Origin: CAWCDJ01 sp963796485
Lineage (GTDB): Bacteria > Acidobacteriota > Terriglobia > Bryobacterales > Bryobacteraceae
DNA: 64,000 nucleotides
Assembly (NCBI GenBank): GCA_963796485.1
Contig: CAWCLV010000004.1
Location: forward strand, 744,001-808,000
Reading direction: 5' to 3'
The translations under genes were made by a program, and so were the position numbers. The notes under the pieces were generated by a model that saw only the letters and a program-made list of their open reading frames with translations, was not told the origin of the DNA and did no database searches. The first letter of the stretch is position 1. Every line of letters begins with the position of its first letter. Shown in pieces: positions 9,141 through 17,008 of this stretch.

Positions 9141-11132
9141 TTGTACCCTCACGAACCAAAGGCGCCAGCCGATATCTTTCGCCTGATCGCGAATAACCTG
9201 ACCGAAATGGTCATGGCTTACGACATGAACCGGAGGCTTGTCTATGTCAACCCGGCCGTCGAAACGCTGACGGGCTATTCCATCCAGGAACTCGAAAGGG
9301 ACAACTTCATCTGCTGGGTTCACCCCGAAGACCAGGCACGAATGCTGGCCCGCTGGGACACCCTGTTCCAGGGCAAGTCGTATCACGAAGAGGAATACCG
9401 CCTGGTCACGAAGGACGGCCGCGTCAAATGGGCGGTCGCCTCCTGGGCGCCGATTCTCGACGATAACGGCCGCCAGGTGGGCGTGCAGGGGCGCGAGTTC
9501 GACATCACCCCGCGCAAATTGGCGGAAACCACGCTGCGCCACTCCGAGGAGAAACTCCGCGCCGACACGCAGCGCTATCGCACCATCTTCGAAGACTCGC
9601 CCTTCCCGATGTGGGAAGAGGATTTTTCGGAGGTCAAGCGCTACCTCGGTTCGCTCGCGGCCGCAGGCATCCCCGACATGCGGCAGCATCTGGTCGCGAA
9701 TCGAAACGCCGTAGAGGAGTGTCTGCACCGCGTTCGCCTTCTGGACGTAAACCGCGCCGCCAGAGATTTCTACGGGGCGTCTTCAAAAGAGGAACTGGTT
9801 GGCGGGCTCGCGCGTATTTTCGACGAAGCGGCGTTTGACACCTTCCGCGATGAGATCGCCGCCCTGTACGAGAACGCAACCCCGTACCAGGTCGAGTTTG
9901 CGGTCCGAACCCTCGGCGGCGAGGAGCGGCTCGTCGATATGATCGTCTCCATCGTCGATTCGGCCCGGCATGACTGGTCGCGCGTGATCGTGTCCTTCTT
10001 CGACGTTACAGACCGCAAGCGGCTGGAAGAGCAGATCGTACAATCGCAAAAGATGGAAAGCCTCGGCCGGATGGCCGGCGGAATCGCGCACGACTTCAAC
10101 AACCTGCTCACCGTCATCAACGGCTACACGGACTGGATGCTTCAGGACATGAAGCCGGGCAACCCTTTCCGCGAGCGCATGGAGAAAGTGCGCGGCGCCG
10201 GAGAGCGTTGCGCCGAACTCACCAGGCAGTTGCTCGCCTTCAGCCGCAAACACATCGCCAAGCGCTCCCGGCTCGATCTGAACCGTATCATCGAGGAGTC
10301 GCTGGATGTCATGGGCCACGTGCTCGGCGACGATATCCGCATCTGCCCGCGCCTCGCCGCCGCGCCGGCCATCATCGAGGCGGAACGCAGCCAGATGGTG
10401 CAGGTAGTGATGAATCTGGCGCTGAATGCCCGGGAAGCGATGCCCGGCGGGGGCACCCTGACGATTGAAACGCGCAGCGGCGGCGACCCGCCCGAAGTCG
10501 TACTGGAGGTCCGCGACACTGGACACGGCATGGACGAGACCACCCGGCGCCACCTCTTCGAACCTTTCTTCACCACAAAAAAAGGCGCAAACAACACCGG
10601 GCTCGGATTGGCGATCGTGTTCGGCGTAGTGAATCACAGCGGCGGGCGTATCGAGGTAGAGAGCCGGCCGGGTGAAGGCGCCGTTTTTCGGGTTTACCTG
10701 CCGGCGATTGACGCCGCTCAGGAAACGGAATCCACGCGTTCCCCCGAAGAGCCCGCTCACCGCGGCGCCGGCACTGTGCTGGTGGTGGATGATCGCGAAG
10801 ACGTTCGCACGTTGACCTGCCACATGCTGCGGGAGTTGGGCTACGAACCCGTTCCGGCAGCGAGCGGCCCAGAGGCAATCGCCATTGCGCGGAACCGGCA
10901 GAGCCCGATTCCGCTGCTGCTCACGGACGTCGTGATGCCCGAAATGAACGGGCATGAATTAGCGGGCGAACTGCTGCGGCTTTACCCCGCCATGAAAGCA
11001 ATTCTGATGTCCGGGTATGCGGACCGCGTTCCCACCGGCGCCGGCACGCTCCAGGCGTCCAGGGCCTACCTGCAAAAGCCGTTCACGATGGCGCAACTGG
11101 TCGACATCCTCCGGCAGGTCGAAAAGGAATAG
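9141..11132 (+). CDS. hybrid PAS sensor histidine kinase with C-terminal receiver
   Basis: This is a 663-residue cytoplasmic protein without membrane segments. The frame opens at TTG 9141, and a later ATG would truncate the first PAS domain. Domain order is PAS (about 8-130, with a PAC tail VGVQGREFDITPRK), a second PAS-like domain (about 145-295), and HisKA with the phospho-accepting His317 in GGIAHDFNN. Next comes HATPase (LNAREAMPGGG, DTGHGMDE, TGLGLAIVFG) and then a receiver (VLVVDDRED, Asp596 in LLLTDVVMP, Lys in YLQKPF). The kinase and receiver are fused, so phosphate may be handed to a separate phosphotransferase, or the receiver may be inhibitory. No cognate regulator is adjacent. The signal is unknown. 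The neighbouring gene converges nine bases away. Confidence 0.92.
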   Translation: MYPHEPKAPADIFRLIANNLTEMVMAYDMNRRLVYVNPAVETLTGYSIQELERDNFICWVHPEDQARMLARWDTLFQGKSYHEEEYRLVTKDGRVKWAVASWAPILDDNGRQVGVQGREFDITPRKLAETTLRHSEEKLRADTQRYRTIFEDSPFPMWEEDFSEVKRYLGSLAAAGIPDMRQHLVANRNAVEECLHRVRLLDVNRAARDFYGASSKEELVGGLARIFDEAAFDTFRDEIAALYENATPYQVEFAVRTLGGEERLVDMIVSIVDSARHDWSRVIVSFFDVTDRKRLEEQIVQSQKMESLGRMAGGIAHDFNNLLTVINGYTDWMLQDMKPGNPFRERMEKVRGAGERCAELTRQLLAFSRKHIAKRSRLDLNRIIEESLDVMGHVLGDDIRICPRLAAAPAIIEAERSQMVQVVMNLALNAREAMPGGGTLTIETRSGGDPPEVVLEVRDTGHGMDETTRRHLFEPFFTTKKGANNTGLGLAIVFGVVNHSGGRIEVESRPGEGAVFRVYLPAIDAAQETESTRSPEEPAHRGAGTVLVVDDREDVRTLTCHMLRELGYEPVPAASGPEAIAIARNRQSPIPLLLTDVVMPEMNGHELAGELLRLYPAMKAILMSGYADRVPTGAGTLQASRAYLQKPFTMAQLVDILRQVEKE

Positions 11133-11141
11133 CGCCCGCCC

Positions 11142-12188
11142 TTAATTCGGCAGCCCGTGGCTGCTCTGGTAGTGCTCTTTCAGCAGGTCGCGCCCGAAAT
11201 CGCCTTTGAAATCGCGCCACACGCTGTGGATGTGGTTGGCGTGATCCTGGGTGTCGTCGAACTCCACCAGAAAATCGGGCGACTGGATGCGGTAATAATG
11301 CGGCTCGCGCGTTTCGATCCCGCCCGCCCAGGCGAACCACAGGTTATCTCCCGCCTTCCTCGCCTGCTCCTTGCGGAACCCGGCCAGCTCTTCCGCCATG
11401 TTGTCGCAATAGACGTTCAGGAGGTCTTCGAATTTCGCCCGCTGCGCCGGCGTCAGCGCCGAAAACTGAATCCCGCTGGGCTGTCCTTCGAGTGCCGCCT
11501 GCCGCGAGTGCTCCGTCAGGATATCGGCCGGCGCCTTCACGGCCACAATGGCCGTCTTGCGCTGCTCTTCGGTCAGGGAATGAATCAGGTCGTGGCCCAG
11601 GTCTTCTTCCTTCGCCAGGGCGCGCAGTCCCTTGCGCCTGCCTTGCAGCACCTCCGCGGGATTCGCCCCGAAGAAACTCGGCGCGCCGATGACCTTGCCG
11701 TCCACAATCGTGAAATTCTGGCTGATGTGATGCCCGTCGATGCGGTACGCCCACGTCCCCGTCTCCGAAGGCTCGCCGAACACGCTGAAGAAGTAGCCGT
11801 CGGAATCGCGATGAAACTGCCCGGCCGGTTCCATCGAGCCGAGCACTTCGTCCAGGCTCATGATCGTCACGGCTTTGATGTAGCCTGCCTGGCTTAAGCC
11901 GGCGCTGAGCAGCGCCATCGCCAGTTTGCGCTGGCCCGGGGTCATTTCGCGGAGCGGCAGCCCCTTGCGCGGCACCGGCGTATAGAACCAGTTGAGCCGC
12001 TCTTCGTCCTCGAGCTTGAAGAGCGCGCGGTCGCGCTGCTCGGGATAGAGCGAATTCACGAACGCGGTCGCGGCGGCGGACATCGTCGGCACGGTTGCCG
12101 TCCGGGAGTAGGCCGCAGCCAGAAGCGCGGCGGCCGAAGCGACCAGGGCCAGGCGCAGCGCAACGCCGTTCTTCAATGGAAGTAGCAT
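11142..12188 (-). CDS. DUF3500 domain protein, exported
   Basis: This is a 348-residue protein starting at ATG 12188, with a signal/anchor segment at residues 8-26 (LALVASAAALLAAAYS). The rest matches the DUF3500 pattern: ALFKLEDEERLNWFYTPVPRKG, MTPGQRKLAMALLSAGLS, then FSVFGEPSETGTWAYRIDGHH, and a histidine-bearing end (DDTQDHANHIHSVWRDFKGD). It is known as a conserved secreted family of undefined activity, often found beside catabolic or photosystem-like genes. The conserved His/Asp residues suggest a metal-binding or heme-related role, which is an inference. It converges on the kinase gene and does not share its operon. Confidence 0.85.
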   Translation of the reverse strand: MLLPLKNGVALRLALVASAAALLAAAYSRTATVPTMSAAATAFVNSLYPEQRDRALFKLEDEERLNWFYTPVPRKGLPLREMTPGQRKLAMALLSAGLSQAGYIKAVTIMSLDEVLGSMEPAGQFHRDSDGYFFSVFGEPSETGTWAYRIDGHHISQNFTIVDGKVIGAPSFFGANPAEVLQGRRKGLRALAKEEDLGHDLIHSLTEEQRKTAIVAVKAPADILTEHSRQAALEGQPSGIQFSALTPAQRAKFEDLLNVYCDNMAEELAGFRKEQARKAGDNLWFAWAGGIETREPHYYRIQSPDFLVEFDDTQDHANHIHSVWRDFKGDFGRDLLKEHYQSSHGLPN

Positions 12189-12319
12189 CCGAATTCCCCT
12201 CCGGTGTCAGGGTTGATTATCCGTGAATCGGCTGCGCCAGGCAAGTGCGTGGTTGTTCCATTCCGGTCATGCGGGTATTATGAGGGTTCGCCACAGCTAA
12301 ACCGAGTCGAACCGACATC

Positions 12320-13624
12320 ATGTCGAATCCCTTTCGAGGACGAATCCGCTGGGCGCTGATCGGGTGGATGTTCGCCATCAGTGCCATCGCTTATCTGGAC
12401 CGCGTGAACATCTCCATTGCCGCGTCGTCCATTCAGAAGGAGTACGGGCTAGACAACATCCAGCTGGGCTGGATCTTCAGCGCGTTCGTCGCCGGGTATG
12501 CGCTTTTCCAGGTGCCGGGCGGGCGTTTGGCCGATCGTTTCGGTCCGCGGCTCATCCTGGGCTTGGGCACCGTGTGGTGGGCTGTTTTCACGTCGTTGAC
12601 CGTGGTTGTCCCCGCGGGCGCCGCGGCTCTGGTGATGCTGCTCTGCGTGCGGTTTTCTCTCGGCTTGGGCGAGGCCGTCGTCTATCCGGCGTCGAACCGT
12701 CTGGTGGCCACGTGGATGCCTTCGCAGGAACGGGGCGTGGCGAACGGCATTATCTTCGCCGGCGTGGGAGCGGGCGCGGGGCTCGCGCCGCCGCTGATCG
12801 CGTACATTATGATGCACTACGGCTGGCGCGAGTCGTTCCTGGTCAGCGCGGTGCTGGGACTCGCGGCGGGAGTGGTCTGGTTTCTTCTGGCGCGCGACCG
12901 CCCGGAAGATCACCCCTGGGTAGACCAGCAGGAGCAGCGCTATATCGAAGCCGGGCTGCCCGTGCCCATCGCTCCGACGGGTAAAGCCAAAGCTCTCCCG
13001 TGGCGAGCCATCCTGGGGAGCAAAGACATCGTCGCGCTCAGTTGGAGCTACTTCACCTACGGCTACGTGGCCTACATTTTCTTCACCTGGTTTTTCATTT
13101 ACCTGAACAAGGTGCGCGGGCTCGATCTGAAGTCGAGTTCCTATTACGGAATGCTGCCGTTCATCGCCATGGCGATCTGCTCGCCGCTCGGTGGATGGAT
13201 CAGCGACCGTCTCACGCTGCGGTACGGAAAGCGGATCGGCCGCTGCGGCGTCGCGGGTGTGAGCATTGCGCTGGCCGCGGCGTTTATCGCGCTGGCAACG
13301 CAGGCGGCGGACCCGCGGGTCGCGACGTTTGTGCTGGCCGGGGGCGCCGGCGCGCTGTATCTTTCGGCTAGTTCCTTCTGGTCGGTAACCGCCGACCTGG
13401 GCGGCACTTCCGCCGGAACCGTTTCCGGCTTCATGAACATGTGCAACCAGAGTGCCGGCGCGCTGACCGCCTCGCTCACGCCGCTGATTGCCGCGCACCT
13501 GGGATGGACGGCCTCCTTTATGACGGCCGCGGTCCTCTGCCTGACCGGCGCCGTGGCGTGGCTGGCGGTGGATCCGTCGCGCGCGCTGGCGCGGGAAGAC
13601 GCGGTCGCCGCCGTCCGGCATTGA
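12320..13624 (+). CDS. MFS transporter, anion:cation symporter (sugar-acid) family
   Basis: This is a 434-residue inner-membrane permease with about 12 hydrophobic segments. The N terminus (WALIGWMFAISAIAYLDRVN) and the loop GRLADRFGPR between helices 2 and 3 are hallmarks of the ACS subfamily, as in hexuronate (ExuT), galactarate/glucarate and tartrate transporters. It would import an organic or sugar acid with protons. It starts the plus-strand cassette whose next genes are an aldolase, an RraA-type aldolase and a transketolase. The aldolase follows after 25 bases, consistent with one operon. The exact substrate is not visible. Confidence 0.88.
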   Translation: MSNPFRGRIRWALIGWMFAISAIAYLDRVNISIAASSIQKEYGLDNIQLGWIFSAFVAGYALFQVPGGRLADRFGPRLILGLGTVWWAVFTSLTVVVPAGAAALVMLLCVRFSLGLGEAVVYPASNRLVATWMPSQERGVANGIIFAGVGAGAGLAPPLIAYIMMHYGWRESFLVSAVLGLAAGVVWFLLARDRPEDHPWVDQQEQRYIEAGLPVPIAPTGKAKALPWRAILGSKDIVALSWSYFTYGYVAYIFFTWFFIYLNKVRGLDLKSSSYYGMLPFIAMAICSPLGGWISDRLTLRYGKRIGRCGVAGVSIALAAAFIALATQAADPRVATFVLAGGAGALYLSASSFWSVTADLGGTSAGTVSGFMNMCNQSAGALTASLTPLIAAHLGWTASFMTAAVLCLTGAVAWLAVDPSRALAREDAVAAVRH

Positions 13625-13649
13625 CGACATCTTTACAGAGAAACCACTC

Positions 13650-14327
13650 ATGGCAAGATTTCCCCGATTGAAAGTCCTGAACACGATGGTCGAGACCGGC
13701 GTGGTGCCGGTATTCTACGACCCGAGCCTCGAAGTGGCTCGCGAAGTGGCCGCGGCCTGCATGGCCGGCGGCGTTCCGCTGTTGGAGTTCACCAACCGCG
13801 GCGACCATGCCTGGGAAGTGTTCACCGAGCTGGAGCGCTATTGCGCGCGCGAATTGCCCGGTTTGATTCTGGGCGTCGGTTCGGTGGTTGACCCGGGAAC
13901 CGCGTCGCTGTACATCAACTGCGGCGCCAACTTCGTGGTAGGACCGGTGCTGAATCCGGATGTCGCGCGTGCGTGCAATCGCCGCAAGATTCCCTACTCG
14001 CCCGGCTGCGGCAGCGCATCGGAAATCTCGCAGGCGGAAGAACTCGGCTGTGAAATCGTCAAGATTTTCCCCGGCAAGGAAGTCGGTGGACCGGGCTTTG
14101 TGAAGGCCGTCAAGGGGCCGTGCCCGTGGGTGTCCATTATGCCGACCGGCGGCGTGGAGAGCACGGAAGCCTCGCTCAGCGCATGGTTTGGCGCGGGCGT
14201 GGCATGCGTCGGGATGGGTTCCAACCTGGTCACGAAGGAACTGCTCAAGGCGAAAGATTACCAGGGCGTCACGGCAAATGTGCGCGCCACACGCGAACTC
14301 ATCCGAAAGATCCGGGGAGAGCAATGA
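13650..14327 (+). CDS. KDPG/KHG-type aldolase (class I)
   Basis: This is a 225-residue TIM-barrel enzyme of the Eda family. It cleaves 2-keto-3-deoxy-6-phosphogluconate or 2-keto-4-hydroxyglutarate to pyruvate and an aldehyde. Lys138 in EIVKIFPGKEVGG is the expected Schiff-base lysine. GGVPLLEFTNRGD holds the catalytic Glu and Arg region, and MPTGGVE is the phosphate/carboxylate site. The length fits the family (about 205-225). It lies just after the permease and overlaps the RraA-type gene by four bases (ATGA), which couples their translation. The paralogue type with 'FTNRGD' differs from E. coli Eda 'VTLRT', so the substrate may not be KDPG. Confidence 0.88.
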   Translation: MARFPRLKVLNTMVETGVVPVFYDPSLEVAREVAAACMAGGVPLLEFTNRGDHAWEVFTELERYCARELPGLILGVGSVVDPGTASLYINCGANFVVGPVLNPDVARACNRRKIPYSPGCGSASEISQAEELGCEIVKIFPGKEVGGPGFVKAVKGPCPWVSIMPTGGVESTEASLSAWFGAGVACVGMGSNLVTKELLKAKDYQGVTANVRATRELIRKIRGEQ

Positions 14328-14971
14328 AAGAGATCTGCGACCGCTACTTGAAGCTGTACACAGGCGCCATCGCCGATATCCTCGATAAGCGCGGCTTGCG
14401 CGACCAGGTGCTGCCGCGCTACGTCGTGCCTTTCACCACTGCGAACCGCGTCGCCGGACCGGCGTTCACCGGACAGGGCTACCCCTCGGCCAGCACGAAA
14501 AACGACGATACCCAGACCCGTTTGGACATGCTGGACAGCATCAGACCCGGCACGATCTCGGTATGGGCGTGCGGCGGGAGCACCGTCTGCGCCCACTGGG
14601 GCGAAATCATGTCCACCGCCGCGCGCGAGCGTGGCTGCACCGGGGCGGTACTCGATGGCGGCGTGCGCGACCTGGATTTCATCAACGCGATGAATTACCC
14701 GGTGTTCGCGCAGTTCAGGTCCGCTGCCAGCTCCATCGGACGCTGGGACATTAAGCAATACCAGGTGCCGGTCCGGATCGGCGCCACCGTGATCCACCCC
14801 GACGATTTCGTTTTTGGCGATATCGATGGCGTGGTGATCGTTCCCGCCGAACTCACGCTCGAAGTGCTGGAAGCGGCGGAAGACATCTACCAGCGCGAAA
14901 AAGGCATGCGCGAAGAACTGCGCAGCGGCGTTTCAATCAAGCAGGCGTACGCCAAGTACGGCTCGCTATAG
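14324..14971 (+). CDS. RraA/HMG-aldolase family protein
   Basis: This is a 215-residue protein. ATG 14324 is chosen because it has GGGGAGA just upstream and overlaps the aldolase stop. The sequence is typical of the class II 4-hydroxy-4-methyl-2-oxoglutarate aldolase / RraA fold. It contains YTGAIADILDKRG at the start, the metal-site loop GGVRDLDFI, and IGATVIHPDDFVFGDIDGV. Members cleave hydroxy-oxo acids with a divalent metal (HMG/CHA aldolase) or, as E. coli RraA, inhibit RNase E. The catabolic neighbours favour aldol cleavage or oxaloacetate decarboxylation here. It works in the cytoplasm. I cannot tell which substrate it uses. Confidence 0.85.
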   Translation: MKEICDRYLKLYTGAIADILDKRGLRDQVLPRYVVPFTTANRVAGPAFTGQGYPSASTKNDDTQTRLDMLDSIRPGTISVWACGGSTVCAHWGEIMSTAARERGCTGAVLDGGVRDLDFINAMNYPVFAQFRSAASSIGRWDIKQYQVPVRIGATVIHPDDFVFGDIDGVVIVPAELTLEVLEAAEDIYQREKGMREELRSGVSIKQAYAKYGSL

Positions 14972-15016
14972 CGACAAATCGCACGCTGGCAACCGGATTG
15001 CACCTTGATCGTGCAA

Positions 15017-16894
15017 ATGTCCAGCATTCAGACTTTGCACCGGATTCCCCTACAACTGCTTGAGGACAAGGCCACGCAGTTGCGGATCGACAGCGTTCTT
15101 GCGACCACCGAAGCCGGAAGCGGCCATCCGACCAGCTGCGCCTCGGCGGCGGACATCGCTTCCGTGCTTTTTTACGCGGTGATGCGTTTCGATCCGCGGA
15201 ACCCGCGCAATCCGAACAGCGATGTGTTCGTGCTCTCGAAGGGCCACGCGGCGCCCCTGCTTTATGCGGCGTGGGCCGAGGCCGGAGCGTTTCCCCGCGA
15301 AAGGCTGTTGACCCTGCGCAAGATCGATTCCGACCTGGAAGGCCACCCCACGCCGCGACTGCCGTTCGTGGACGTGGCCACCGGCTCGCTGGGACAAGGC
15401 CTCTCGGCTGCTGTCGGCATTGCCTATGATGGGTCCAAATTTCGCCACTCCGATCAGCGGGTTTACGTTCTGATGGGCGACGGCGAATCGGCGGAGGGCT
15501 CGGTTTGGGAAGCCGCGCAGTGGGCGTCGTACCGCCATCTCGGCAATCTCTGCGCGACCATCGACATCAATCGCCTGGGGCAGAGCCAGCCGACTATGCT
15601 GCAGCACGATCTGGACACGTACCGCCGGCGCTGGGAAGCCTTCGGCTGGCAGGCAATCGCGGTGGATGGTCACGACATCCCCGAGTTGCTCGCTGCCTAT
15701 GAGCAGGCGGCCGACACCAGCGACCGTCCAACCGTAGTTCTGGCCCGCACGTTGAAAGGCAAAGGGCTCGGTGATGTGGAAGGAAAGGAGCACTGGCATG
15801 GGAAGCCTCTCGACCGCGAGACCGCAAACCGCGTAGTCGCCGAGTTGAAGCGGCACCTGAGCGGCGGCGGGGAAGAATGGGAACCAAACCTGCCGGCGGC
15901 CGCTCCCCGAACCGGGAACGCGGCGCCTGCGCGCGCTTCCGAGGCCAAACCGCCGTATCAGCCGGGCGGAAAGGAAGCGGCCACACGAAAGGGGTTCGGA
16001 GACGGCCTGGCCGCCCTGGGCGCCGCCGACCCGCGCGTGGTGGTGGTGGACGGGGACGTGGAGAACTCCACCTACACCGAGGAATTCGCCAAAGCTGCGC
16101 CCGACCGCTTCCTCGAAGGGTACATCGCCGAACAGAACATGGTGGGCATGGCGATGGGGCTGGCGGCGCGCGGGCACGTGGCATTCGCCTCGACCTTCGC
16201 GTGCTTCTTCACCAGGGCTGCCGACTTCATCCGCATGGCCGCCATCAGCGACCTGGACGTGAAGTTCGTCGGGACCCACGCAGGCATCTCGATCGGGGAG
16301 GACGGCCCGTCACAAATGGGCCTCGAAGACCTCGCACTGATGTGCGCGGAGCCGAATTTCACGGTGCTCTATCCTTCCGACGCCACGAGCGCGTGGCGCG
16401 CCACATGGATGATCGCGGGCCGGCCCGGTCCGTGCTACCTGCGCGCGGGCAGACCGGCAGGTCCGATCCTGTACGGGCCGGACGAGGAATTCGCTATCGG
16501 CAAGTGCAAGGTACTGCGGCGAAGCGATCGCGATCGCGCCCTGATCGTCGCCGCCGGGGTGACCGTCGCGGAAGCCCTGCGCGCGCACGATGAACTGAAA
16601 AAGAAGGGCATCCCTGTCCGCGTCATCGATCTCTTCAGTGTGCAGCCGCTGGACCGCACGGAGTTGACCGCATCCGCCCGCCATGTGGGCGGCCTCGTGG
16701 TCACGGTGGAAGACCATTACGAGCACGGCGGCATCGGCGATGCCGTGTTTGCCGCACTCTCCCGCGAGAAGATCACCGGCTACAAGCTGGCGGTCCGCGA
16801 AATCCCGCGAAGCGGGAAGCCCGCCGAGCTGCTGAGCCGGTACGGGATCGATTCGCAGCACATCGTCGAGACGGTCCTGAAGGCGCTGGCGTAG
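15017..16894 (+). CDS. transketolase (full length, single chain)
   Basis: This is a 625-residue thiamine-diphosphate enzyme. ATG 15017 is preferred, though in-frame TTG 15005 and GTG 15011 exist and no ribosome site is clear. The N-terminal pyrophosphate domain has GSGHPTSCASAADI, SKGHAAPLLYA and the ThDP motif GDGESAEGSVWEA...N. The PYR domain has VDGDVENSTYTEEF, EQNMVGMAMGLA (catalytic Glu) and FFTRAADFIRMAA. The C-terminal domain ends near 625. The form resembles the short animal/archaeal-type TKT (about 620 residues) rather than E. coli TktA (663). The region around 290-320 is an Ala/Pro linker. It transfers two-carbon units in the pentose phosphate pathway. It is 45 bases downstream of the RraA-type gene, so it may belong to the same sugar-acid operon. 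Confidence 0.92.
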   Translation: MSSIQTLHRIPLQLLEDKATQLRIDSVLATTEAGSGHPTSCASAADIASVLFYAVMRFDPRNPRNPNSDVFVLSKGHAAPLLYAAWAEAGAFPRERLLTLRKIDSDLEGHPTPRLPFVDVATGSLGQGLSAAVGIAYDGSKFRHSDQRVYVLMGDGESAEGSVWEAAQWASYRHLGNLCATIDINRLGQSQPTMLQHDLDTYRRRWEAFGWQAIAVDGHDIPELLAAYEQAADTSDRPTVVLARTLKGKGLGDVEGKEHWHGKPLDRETANRVVAELKRHLSGGGEEWEPNLPAAAPRTGNAAPARASEAKPPYQPGGKEAATRKGFGDGLAALGAADPRVVVVDGDVENSTYTEEFAKAAPDRFLEGYIAEQNMVGMAMGLAARGHVAFASTFACFFTRAADFIRMAAISDLDVKFVGTHAGISIGEDGPSQMGLEDLALMCAEPNFTVLYPSDATSAWRATWMIAGRPGPCYLRAGRPAGPILYGPDEEFAIGKCKVLRRSDRDRALIVAAGVTVAEALRAHDELKKKGIPVRVIDLFSVQPLDRTELTASARHVGGLVVTVEDHYEHGGIGDAVFAALSREKITGYKLAVREIPRSGKPAELLSRYGIDSQHIVETVLKALA

Positions 16895-17008
16895 AGAGCT
16901 GGCGTGGCAACCGCCCGTCGCATACCGCCTTCCGGGCCGCGACCAAACCCTAAAGTCAAAACCCGGCAGGCCGGTTTGAAAGCTCCTTGTGGTGTTTCCT
17001 CACTAACG

